A stretch of 64,000 bases of DNA from Verrucomicrobiia bacterium (GTDB lineage Bacteria; Verrucomicrobiota; Verrucomicrobiia; Verrucomicrobiales; Akkermansiaceae): assembly GCA_947462875.1 (NCBI GenBank), contig CANHQJ010000010.1, forward strand, positions 62,001 through 126,000, in the 5' to 3' direction. A model generated the notes under the pieces. That model saw only the letters and a list, made by a program, of their open reading frames with translations, was not told the DNA's origin and did no database searches. The translations under genes were made by a program, and so were the position numbers. Shown in pieces: positions 35,551-42,811 of this stretch (the stretch's first letter is position 1; the number at the start of each line of letters is the position of its first letter).

Positions 35551-36180
35551 ATGCAGCAAAGACGTTTCCTGATCCAAGCCATCGCGGCGCTCGTCGTCAT
35601 CTGGCTCATTGTTTTTGGTGTGCGCGGCTGGGCCGGTTCGAAAAAAATCACCGCCGAGCGCATCCAGAAAGAGATCGCGCAGGCGGCCTTTGACGATTGG
35701 TCGCAAGGGGATCCGGGCAATGGCTCGCTGGCGAAAAAGCGTGAGGAAAAAATCCGCGAGATCGCCGAGCTGACGAACCGGCTCGACTTCAACGAGCGGG
35801 AAAAAAACCGTGAGAATCGCAGCGGCGAGAATTTTTTCCGGTTGCTCAGCCCGCAGGAAAGAAATCTCTTCATCGATCTGACAGTGGCCGAGAGCATGAA
35901 CAGATTCATGCAGGCTCTCGACCAGATGCCGGCGGCGGAGCGCAAACGCTTCGTCAAACAAGGGCTGGAAGAGATTGCCAAAGGAAAAACGGCGGAAGAA
36001 ATGGAACGTACCAAGGATCTGGGTGACGATGTGTTGAAAAAAATCACGGAGGAGGGGATGCGCGCTTATTTTGAAAAAGCCAGCACCGAGACCAAGCTCG
36101 ACCTCGCTCCTCTGATGGAATCGATGAACGAGGTGATGCAAGGCCTGCGTGGCAATCGTTTTGGTCCGCCGCAACGATGA
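35551..36180 (+). CDS. Single-pass membrane protein with charged helical domain, unknown
   Basis: 209 residues from ATG 35551. One N-terminal membrane helix (QAIAALVVIWLIVFGVRGW) is followed by a highly charged, mostly alpha-helical domain (REEKIREIAELTNRLDFNER, KKITEEGMRAYFEKAS) with coiled-coil character. No known family is recognised. It is in the same direction as the DUF4230 gene upstream and the pseudopilin downstream, but a 170-bp repeat-bearing gap separates it from the latter. Confidence 0.62.
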   Translation: MQQRRFLIQAIAALVVIWLIVFGVRGWAGSKKITAERIQKEIAQAAFDDWSQGDPGNGSLAKKREEKIREIAELTNRLDFNEREKNRENRSGENFFRLLSPQERNLFIDLTVAESMNRFMQALDQMPAAERKRFVKQGLEEIAKGKTAEEMERTKDLGDDVLKKITEEGMRAYFEKASTETKLDLAPLMESMNEVMQGLRGNRFGPPQR

Positions 36181-36229
36181 GAATTATCATGAAGGATTTT
36201 GTCAGAGTGCATGGGTCGGGAACGGCAGG

Positions 36230-36390
36230 GACGGATCTCCGAGCCGTCCGGTGGGGGACGCGTTTTTTGTTAGAGCGTGTTCATCATACGGTCAGACGAT
36301 TGTTTCCGAAGAACGTCAGGGGTGAAGGTTGCTTGTCTCGGGAGAAAAGTGTGTGCACACAGCCGGACCGCTCGGAGATCGGTCCCCACC
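36230..36390. repeat. Inverted pair of REP-like palindromes
   Basis: Arm A (36230-36256) and arm B (36363-36390) are inverted copies of one hairpin. Both have loop ATCTCCGAG and a GGTGGGG flank. The stem is GACGG/CCGTC in A and, read on the minus strand, GACCG/CGGTC in B: one base pair is swapped G-C to C-G, a compensatory change. This implies selection on the folded form, as in REP/BIME elements. The element fills most of the gap before the pseudopilin gene and includes the palindrome GTGTGCACAC at its proposed start. Confidence 0.7.
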
Positions 36391-36902
36391 TTGCCCGCGG
36401 CTTCACCTTGGTGGAAGTGCTCGTGACGGTGGGCATCATTGTGGCCCTGGCGGCGTTGGTGATTCCGGTGAGCCGGTCCTTCATCGGGAAATCCCGCCAG
36501 GCCGCCTGTCTCGGGAATTTGCGGCAGATCGGCATCGGCATCGAGTCCTACTTGCAGGATCACAATGACACCATGCCGAATCTGCAAGCCGGTCGCCGAT
36601 CGCGCAACGAGGACGTGCCGGTGATGGACAATACCCTGAACGAATACCTCTCCAGCGAGGACGTGTTCCATTGCCCCGAAGACAAGACCTTTTTCCGCGA
36701 GAGCGGCTCCAGCTATTTGTGGAACTCCACGCAGAGCGGACGCAACAAGCTGCGGCTCGTCTTCTTCGGCGTGAACGGCGATCCCTCGCGCGTGCCGCTG
36801 GTTACCGACAAGGAGGCCTGGCATCCGGGAGAATCCGGCGTGAACATTCTCTACGCCGATTACTCCGCCAGCAAGGAATTCAAAATGAACACTTCTCCCT
36901 GA
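36351..36902 (+). CDS. Type IV pilin-like/pseudopilin protein (DUF1559-like)
   Basis: 183 residues from GTG 36351, which has GGGAG (36340-36344) 6 nt upstream and yields a leader of normal length before the prepilin peptidase site RG-FTLVEVLVTVGIIVALAALVIPV. The longer frame from 36177 would add 58 residues translated through the repeat element and an implausible leader. After the N-terminal helix come CLGNLRQIGIGIESYLQDH and HCPEDKTFF, typical of the PVC-abundant pseudopilins with an H-x-G-like C-terminal domain (NILYADYSASKEF). Predicted to be processed by PilD and exported by a type II-like apparatus not present here. Confidence 0.8.
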   Translation: MCTQPDRSEIGPHLARGFTLVEVLVTVGIIVALAALVIPVSRSFIGKSRQAACLGNLRQIGIGIESYLQDHNDTMPNLQAGRRSRNEDVPVMDNTLNEYLSSEDVFHCPEDKTFFRESGSSYLWNSTQSGRNKLRLVFFGVNGDPSRVPLVTDKEAWHPGESGVNILYADYSASKEFKMNTSP

Positions 36903-36914
36903 GCTTCATCGCAT

Positions 36915-37817
36915 ATGTTAGAAATCAACGACCTGTGGAAAAACTTCCGTGGCATGCCCGCGCTCAAGGGCGTGTCCTTCCGTGTCGAACGCGGGCAAAT
37001 CTACGGCTTGCTCGGTCACAACGGCGCGGGAAAAAGCACCACGCTCGGCATCATCCTCGGCATGGTCGCGCCGACCAAGGGCGATGTGCTGATCGATGGC
37101 ATATCCATCCAAAAGGATCGTGGCCGCGCGCTGCGCAAGGTGGGTGCCATTTTTGAAGCGCCTTCGTTTTACGAATATCTCAGCGGCTGGCAGAATCTGA
37201 AAATTCTCATGAACTATTCGGGGCCGTTCGAGGAAAAACTCGCGCGCGAGGTGGTCGATCGTGTCGGCCTGACGAAACGGATCGATTCCAAGGTGCAAAC
37301 CTACAGCCACGGCATGCGGCAGCGTCTTGCGCTGGCGCAGGCGCTGTTGCCCGAGCCGGAAATTCTTCTGTTGGATGAACCTACCGACGGTCTCGATCCC
37401 GAGGGCATCAAGTGGTTTCGCGACTTCATCCTCGATCTGCGCAAGGAGCGCGGTATGACGGTGCTGTTCAACTCGCACCTGCTCGCGGAGGTCGAGCAGA
37501 TGTGTGATCGCATCGCGATCCTGCAAGGTGGCGAGCGTGTGTTCGAGGGACCGATCAAAGGCCTCGCGGAAGAACAAGTGCGCTACGAGATCGATGCCGC
37601 CCCGACCGCTCCGATGTCCTCGCTGCTCGCGCCTTACGGCGGCGTGGTCGAGAGTGAAGGTGTGATTTATCTGCCGCGCCAGGTCGATCCGGCGCTGGTG
37701 CTGCGCGATCTGATCGTGGCAGGCGTGAGCGTCCGCGCCTTCACGCCGAAACACCGTTCCCTGGAAGACCTTTACATGGAAATCAAAAAAGAACACCACA
37801 CCACCCGCAGCGCATGA
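36915..37817 (+). CDS. ABC transporter ATP-binding protein
   Basis: 300 residues. Walker A GHNGAGKST, signature motif SHGMRQRLALAQ, Walker B EILLLDEPTDGLDP and the switch His in VLFNSHLLAEVEQ are all present, so it should hydrolyse ATP. It resembles the CcmA/bacitracin-resistance type of exporter ATPases. A C-terminal regulatory extension (about 215-300) is normal for this group. It overlaps the permease gene by 4 bp, making a two-gene exporter. The substrate is unknown. It starts 12 bp after the pseudopilin gene. Confidence 0.9.
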   Translation: MLEINDLWKNFRGMPALKGVSFRVERGQIYGLLGHNGAGKSTTLGIILGMVAPTKGDVLIDGISIQKDRGRALRKVGAIFEAPSFYEYLSGWQNLKILMNYSGPFEEKLAREVVDRVGLTKRIDSKVQTYSHGMRQRLALAQALLPEPEILLLDEPTDGLDPEGIKWFRDFILDLRKERGMTVLFNSHLLAEVEQMCDRIAILQGGERVFEGPIKGLAEEQVRYEIDAAPTAPMSSLLAPYGGVVESEGVIYLPRQVDPALVLRDLIVAGVSVRAFTPKHRSLEDLYMEIKKEHHTTRSA

Positions 37818-38662
37818 GCTTTCTCGCACAACTCAATGGCGAGATGCGCAAGCTCTTCGCCCGTCCCCGCACCTACATCGGCTACATCGCTTTCCTCGCG
37901 ATGGAGATTCTCATCCTCGTGGTATACAAACTCGACCGCACCCAGGCCTACACCCGCAAGCAATTGCAGAACAACGGCCTGGAGTTCGATACCTACTACA
38001 GCTCTCTCTCCATCACCTTCACCATCATGCTGCTGAGCATGTTTGTGTTAGGCTCGGTGTTCTTTGCGCTGGTGGCGGGGGACATCGTGGCCAAGGAAAA
38101 CGAGGACGGCAACCTGCGGCTGATTTTCGCCCGACCCATCACGCGCCTGCGTTTGTTGTTAGTGAAATATGCCGCCGTCTGCCTCTACACCGTGAGCTTC
38201 GTTTTTTTCGTCGGCATCAGTGGCTACGTCATGGCGGTATTGGCTGTGGGCTGGGAAGGCGGCTTGTTCGTGATGGAGCCGAAGATGAAAGTTTTCGCCG
38301 CCTATCCCGAGTGGGCTGAGGGGGCCTCACGCCTCGCGCTGGGAGCGCTGGGCATCGGTTTCAGCATGATCACGATCTCCTCGATCGCCTTCATGTTCTC
38401 GTGTTTCAAAATGAAACCCGCGGCGGCCACGATCGTCACGCTGAGCATTTTGTTTGTGGACATGATCCTGCAAAACTTCCCTTTCTTCCGCCCCTATGAG
38501 GAATGGTTCGTCACCTGGCGCATGAGCGCCTGGCTGTTCCTGATGGAAAACTATCTGCCGTGGGCCAAAGTGCTGGAGTCCTTCGCCTTCCTGCTCGGTC
38601 TCAATGCCACGGTGTTCGTGATCGGCTGGCTGAGTTTCCAATCGCGCGATTTCAAGACGTGA
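37814..38662 (+). CDS. ABC-2 type transporter permease
   Basis: 282 residues with about six membrane helices (TFTIMLLSMFVLGSVFFALV, VCLYTVSFVFFVGISGYVMA, and others). The segment DIVAKENEDGNLRLIFARPITRLRLLLVKY is the cytosolic coupling region typical of ABC-2 permeases, quoted only as an approximate location (about residues 92-120). Starts inside the upstream stop (ATGA). Partner of the ATPase just upstream; the pair may export a lipid, peptide or polymer. Confidence 0.85.
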   Translation: MSFLAQLNGEMRKLFARPRTYIGYIAFLAMEILILVVYKLDRTQAYTRKQLQNNGLEFDTYYSSLSITFTIMLLSMFVLGSVFFALVAGDIVAKENEDGNLRLIFARPITRLRLLLVKYAAVCLYTVSFVFFVGISGYVMAVLAVGWEGGLFVMEPKMKVFAAYPEWAEGASRLALGALGIGFSMITISSIAFMFSCFKMKPAAATIVTLSILFVDMILQNFPFFRPYEEWFVTWRMSAWLFLMENYLPWAKVLESFAFLLGLNATVFVIGWLSFQSRDFKT

Positions 38663-38689
38663 GGCATTTTGTGCTGGTGCTGGTCACAT

Positions 38690-38749
38690 GGAGCGCGGAC
38701 TTTAGTCCGCAACTTCTTTTGTGCACGAGCGGACTAGATCCGTGCTCCC
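38690..38749. repeat. Double-hairpin intergenic repeat
   Basis: Two related hairpins in direct order: GCGGAC-TTTA-GTCCGC (38695-38710) and an imperfect GAGCGGA-CTAGA-TCCGTGCTC (about 38729-38749). Both carry the GCGGACT core. It lies in the 189-bp gap after the permease gene. It looks like a REP-type element. Confidence 0.55.
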
Positions 38750-38764
38750 ACTTTCTCGGGTTGT

Positions 38765-38789
38765 GACAGGGATTTCAAATCCCTGCTCC
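38765..38789. repeat. 25-bp palindromic repeat, copy 2
   Basis: Identical over 25 bp to 32365-32389; palindromic core 38767-38785. Here it is purely intergenic, just upstream of the terminator hairpin. Confidence 0.8.
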
Positions 38790-38797
38790 ATACAAAA

Positions 38798-38828
38798 AAA
38801 AGAGGAGCGCGGTGTGCGCTCCTCTTTT
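38798..38828. terminator. Bidirectional intrinsic terminator
   Basis: 13-bp perfect stem AAAAGAGGAGCGC/GCGCTCCTCTTTT with a 5-nt loop, with an A-run on the left and a T-run on the right. It would end both the plus-strand ABC operon and the minus-strand TlpA-like gene. Confidence 0.88.
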
Positions 38829-38851
38829 GTCATGCGGATGGAAGCCGGAGC

Positions 38852-39589
38852 TTATTGCTCCATTTGTTTTTTGAGGCGATTGATGTGACCATCGATGATG
38901 GCGGTATCGTCCGGAAACTCTTTTTTCATCTCTTCCAGTTTCTTGATCGCGCCCGCGTTGTCTTTTTTCATCATCAAGGGAACCACGTTCGTCTTGAAGT
39001 AGTTGGCGGTGGCCGCCTTTTTTTCTGCGGCCTTGGCGGCGGCTTCCACGTCATAGGTGCCGGCGATGATAGAATCGAGCAGGTCCTGTTTCATCGAGGA
39101 GGGGTGGCCGATCCAATTGACCTTGCCCTTGTGCACAATGAAGGCGCAGGGGATGCCATTTTGGCCAGCGGCCTTGAGCCAATCGTTGGCGATCACGCCC
39201 TCGCCATCGGCTGCGACGAGATAGCTCATCTTGTCACCTTGTTTTTCCACGAAGGCCTTGACCTCTTCCGGCTTTTTCTTTTCCCAGACGTTCACGCCGA
39301 TCACGGTGATCTTGTCTTTATTGGCCAAGGCGATTTCGCTGAGGTGGGGGAATGCGGCGATGCAAGGTCCGCACCAGGTGGCCCAGCACTCGACGATGTA
39401 GGTTTTCTCGGCGTCCATGGTCACGGCATCGCCTTTATACCAATCGGTGACTTTGAAGGCGGGAGCGGGGTCGCCGATTTTAAGGCCCTTGGCAGCGGCG
39501 GCGGCCGCAGGTTCCGCGTGAGCGGTCATCAGGGTGGCGGATACGGCTGCGAACGCCAGCGTGGTGGCGAGTTTGAGTGCGTTTTTCAT
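38852..39589 (-). CDS. Secreted TlpA/ResA-like thioredoxin-fold protein
   Basis: 245 residues from ATG 39589, giving the signal peptide MKNALKLATTLAFAAVSA...AHA. Residues about 40-180 carry a thioredoxin fold with active site CWATWCGPCIAAFPH and the cis-Pro region GIPCAFIVHKGK. The C-terminal 60 residues are helical and Lys-rich (KKDNAGAIKKLEEMKKEF). It is a periplasmic thiol-disulfide reductant, possibly for cytochrome c maturation. The gene lies 90 bp downstream of the cytochrome c-bearing dehydrogenase on the same strand, which supports that link. Confidence 0.85.
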   Translation of the reverse strand: MKNALKLATTLAFAAVSATLMTAHAEPAAAAAAKGLKIGDPAPAFKVTDWYKGDAVTMDAEKTYIVECWATWCGPCIAAFPHLSEIALANKDKITVIGVNVWEKKKPEEVKAFVEKQGDKMSYLVAADGEGVIANDWLKAAGQNGIPCAFIVHKGKVNWIGHPSSMKQDLLDSIIAGTYDVEAAAKAAEKKAATANYFKTNVVPLMMKKDNAGAIKKLEEMKKEFPDDTAIIDGHINRLKKQMEQ

Positions 39590-39679
39590 AAATGGTCGAT
39601 CAGTTGACAATGACTCAAGCGATGACCGCGAGAGGCATTGTCTGTTTTTTTCACGGATCCACAGGCAGACCGATGAGGA

Positions 39680-42600
39680 TCAACCGCCTTGCTGTTTGAG
39701 GGAAACCAGATACTCGATCAGGTCGGTGAATTCCTTGGTGGTGAGGCCTGCACCGAGACCGGCGGGCATCATGCTGGTGCCGGGGTGCTGTTCCTCTTTC
39801 ACGTCGGCACGCTTGATCTGGCTGGCGGTGCCGGCGATGTCGCGGACCGAAACGATGCCGTCCTGTTCGGCGGTGACGAAGCCCATTTTCATCGAGCCGT
39901 CCTTCATCGCGAAGACCGAGGTTTGGAATCCCTGGGCCACGACCTTGCCGGGATCGAGGATGGACTCGATCAAATAATCGCGCTGGAACTTCGCACCGGC
40001 GGCGCCGAGATAGGGGCCTTTTTGTTCGGCGGCGGGATCCACGCTGTGGCAGGCGATGCAGCCCTGTGCGGTGAAAAGTTTCGCGCCGTTGGCAACATCG
40101 CCTTTTTCGCTCATGGCGATTTTGGTGACTTCCTCCGGCTTGAGTTCCATCACGCGTTTGCCGCCCTGGTTGGTCTGGGCGCTCGCGATGGCGGCTTTGG
40201 CAGCCTTGGCGGCATCAATCGTTTTTTTGTTGTCAAACGTGATGCCCGCCTCGATCTGCTTGTCAAAGCCCGAGAGCTTCATATCGGCGAGGGCGAGGAA
40301 GAAGCCGACCTCCTGCGGGTTCTTGTCTGCAATGTCGCGCACTTGTTTTTTCCACTGGTCCTTGGCCAGCGGGGAATTCAGGACGGTGAGCAGGGCGCGC
40401 CAGGCGATGCGCGAGGCGCTGTCGTTGGCTTTTTTGCCGATGTCATTGAGTTCCTTGACCTCGGAACCGCGGGCGGTTTCGTTGACAAAATCGTTGATCA
40501 TCTGATCGGCGGCCTTGTCGCGTTTGGCATCCTCCAGCCAGGCGGCCAGCACGTCGATGCGATTGCGGGTGACGTCCTTCTGACCGCGCAGCAGGGCATT
40601 GTAGCACTGGATGCGCTGGTCCCAGGAGCGTTTGGCGTCCTTGGCGGCGTTGATGAGAATCGATGCGGTGGAAGGATCCACGCTGGTCATGCCGAGCGCG
40701 GTGGTGACGGGGTCCAGATTCCCGAGCTTGAGTTTGGCGACATCGAGGCGGTTTTTCGCAAAGACCTCGATGAGCGCCTTGCTGTCCGCATCGCTGACTT
40801 TGGTGAAATTTTTCTCCAGGCCGGCCTTGATGCGATCGGATGCCTCCCAGGTGATGGGATCGTAGTAGGGGCCGCGGTCATCGGGGCGGGTGTTCCACCA
40901 ATGATTGAGGTCCCAGGGTTTTTCCTTGTGCATCAGGCGGGCGAGGGCGCTGAGGGCACCGAAGCGCAGGGAGTTGTCGGTGGTGTTGGACGCGATGGTG
41001 AGCAGTCCGTCCACGGTTTCATCCGAGTGCATTTGTTGCAGGGCGAGCAGGGCGGTGCGCTGCTGCGGCGATTGCTCCAGAGCGGCGAGGCATTGTTTGC
41101 TGGCGTTGAGCTCGATCAGGCATTGCACGGCGATGTGCGGCAGCACGTAGTGTTCGTTTTGTTCGAACTTGGCGCCTTTTTTCAGCTTGGCGGGATCGTT
41201 TTCGAAGGTGGCGGCGGCGGCGAGGATGGCGGGGGCGTTTTCGGCTTTGCCGAGACGGGCGAGGCCGATCATGGCCTGGCGTTGCACGCGCGGGTTCGGG
41301 TCCTTGAGGCCATCGAGGTAGGGTTTCACCGGCACGTTGGCCAGTTCCTTCTTGCGGTCGGTCATGGCGCGCAGGGCGAACTCGCGGATGGCGGCATCGG
41401 CCGTGGCGGCGGCGAGGGCGGGATTGGCCTCGGCACCCATCAGCTGCTTGTAGGTGAAAATGGCGGCCACGCGCGCGGGCACGCTGAGTTTGCCATCCTT
41501 GATGTAAGACACGAGCGCGGTGCTGATAGCGGGCTTCTTGCCGCGGGCGATGATTTCACGCTGCGTTTCCAAACGAGCGACGGCAGAGGGGGAAATGACG
41601 CCTTTGACCAGGGCGGCATCGCTGAGTTTTTTCAGATCGGGAAACGGCTCGTGCTTGGCACCCTCGACGGTGACTTGCTGCACCAGACCGACGGCCTTGC
41701 CATCGCCGGAGTAGGAGAATCCGCCATTGCGCCAGTCGGCGAGGTAGATGCGCTGCGATCCGTCCACGTCCATATCGATGGCGCGGGCTTGGTCATGGAA
41801 CACATCCTGATCGGCGACAAAGGTGGCCTCGAAGGGCTTGAGCGGGTGACGCAGGAATTTTCCCGTGGTCCAGTCGCAGGTGTAGAGCGTATCGCCGAAG
41901 CCTTCGGGGAAATTCGGCTCTTGCAGGTAGAGTCCGCCCGTGCCCGAGCCGCCACCGTAGTCGGCGAGCGGGGCGAGCATTTCGTCTCTGAAGTTGTGGT
42001 AGAATTTCGGATAGCCGTGATTGGCGTATTGCACGAAGTGGTGGAGGCGGGTGTTCCAGCCCTTGCCGTCGTTGGTGTTATCGCGTGCGAACATGTCCAG
42101 CGTGGGGGAAATGGCGACGTCGCAAATGTTGCGGCAGTAGAGTGAGTAAGGCTCCATTTCCGAACCATCGGGACGGACGCGCACGACGCCACCGCCGAAG
42201 AGAGTGTAGACGGTGCCATCGGCCCCTTTGGCCGCGGGCATGCCGAAGTCGCCCACGGCGACGTAGAGCCAGCCATCGATGCCCATGCGCACGCCGTTGG
42301 TGGTGTGGTCCGCGCCGCGCGGGTGCTCGATGCCCCAGCCGAAGCCCTTGACCAGCTCCTTGCTTTCCTCCGCCACGCCGTCGCCGTCCTTGTCGGTAAA
42401 AGCGGAGAGGTAGGGTGGGTGGATGATGTAGAGGGTATCGCGCAGGTAGTGGCCGCCGCGTGGTGAGTGAAGGGTGGGCACGAAGTCCTTGAACTCGTCC
42501 GCCTTGCCATCGCCATTGGTATCGCGGCAGCGGATGACCTTGCCGTAGCCCTTGACGTGGCCCAAGGAACCGTTCGGGTCCGAGCTGACATACACATCGC

Positions 42601-42742
42601 CGCTCGCGGCAGCGGAGACGGCGGTGGGGTAGTTGACCTCGGGAAATTGCGCGTAGGTCTGGATCTTGAATCCGGGAGGGACCGCGATGGCGGTGCCGCA
42701 AAGAGAAAGGGGTAGCAGGCGGAGCAGGGTTGTGGAGTTCAT
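39680..42742 (-). CDS. PVC-type propeller dehydrogenase with HEAT repeats and cytochrome c domain
   Basis: 1020 residues with a signal peptide (about 1-20). Residues about 25-370 are the beta-propeller (DTNGDGKADEFKDF, DKDGDGVAEESKEL, DWRNGGFSYSGDGKA), residues about 380-850 HEAT-like helices, and residues about 880-1015 a c-type cytochrome with CIACH (His899) and the likely axial Met in SMMPAGLG. The architecture is characteristic of PVC bacteria and is thought to oxidise sugars or alcohols and pass electrons to its own haem. An imperfect palindrome covers its -10 region and start codon. The TlpA-like gene downstream could aid haem attachment. Confidence 0.9.
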   Translation of the reverse strand: MNSTTLLRLLPLSLCGTAIAVPPGFKIQTYAQFPEVNYPTAVSAAASGDVYVSSDPNGSLGHVKGYGKVIRCRDTNGDGKADEFKDFVPTLHSPRGGHYLRDTLYIIHPPYLSAFTDKDGDGVAEESKELVKGFGWGIEHPRGADHTTNGVRMGIDGWLYVAVGDFGMPAAKGADGTVYTLFGGGVVRVRPDGSEMEPYSLYCRNICDVAISPTLDMFARDNTNDGKGWNTRLHHFVQYANHGYPKFYHNFRDEMLAPLADYGGGSGTGGLYLQEPNFPEGFGDTLYTCDWTTGKFLRHPLKPFEATFVADQDVFHDQARAIDMDVDGSQRIYLADWRNGGFSYSGDGKAVGLVQQVTVEGAKHEPFPDLKKLSDAALVKGVISPSAVARLETQREIIARGKKPAISTALVSYIKDGKLSVPARVAAIFTYKQLMGAEANPALAAATADAAIREFALRAMTDRKKELANVPVKPYLDGLKDPNPRVQRQAMIGLARLGKAENAPAILAAAATFENDPAKLKKGAKFEQNEHYVLPHIAVQCLIELNASKQCLAALEQSPQQRTALLALQQMHSDETVDGLLTIASNTTDNSLRFGALSALARLMHKEKPWDLNHWWNTRPDDRGPYYDPITWEASDRIKAGLEKNFTKVSDADSKALIEVFAKNRLDVAKLKLGNLDPVTTALGMTSVDPSTASILINAAKDAKRSWDQRIQCYNALLRGQKDVTRNRIDVLAAWLEDAKRDKAADQMINDFVNETARGSEVKELNDIGKKANDSASRIAWRALLTVLNSPLAKDQWKKQVRDIADKNPQEVGFFLALADMKLSGFDKQIEAGITFDNKKTIDAAKAAKAAIASAQTNQGGKRVMELKPEEVTKIAMSEKGDVANGAKLFTAQGCIACHSVDPAAEQKGPYLGAAGAKFQRDYLIESILDPGKVVAQGFQTSVFAMKDGSMKMGFVTAEQDGIVSVRDIAGTASQIKRADVKEEQHPGTSMMPAGLGAGLTTKEFTDLIEYLVSLKQQGG

Positions 42743-42768
42743 TCGGAGCGGTATTACGCTCCGGAATG
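42740..42768. promoter_or_regulatory. Palindrome over the start codon and -10 of the cytochrome c dehydrogenase
   Basis: Arms CATTCGGAGCG (42740-42750) and CGCTCCGGAATG (42757-42768) pair with a single bulged base around the 6-nt loop GTATTA. On the minus strand the loop reads TAATAC, a -10-like box 8 nt before the ATG. It could be an operator or an RNA hairpin that hides the start. Confidence 0.45.
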
Positions 42769-42811
42769 ACGGTTTTTTACAAGCTTTTTCCGCCCTATGA
42801 CTCCTCGCGGA

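Noticed and set aside
39689-42145. Long open frame (over 800 codons) on the plus strand
   Set aside because: It is antisense to the cytochrome c dehydrogenase, which has clear domain motifs; the plus frame reads as low-complexity Gly/Ala/Val/Asp without domains. Long antisense frames are expected in GC-rich genes.
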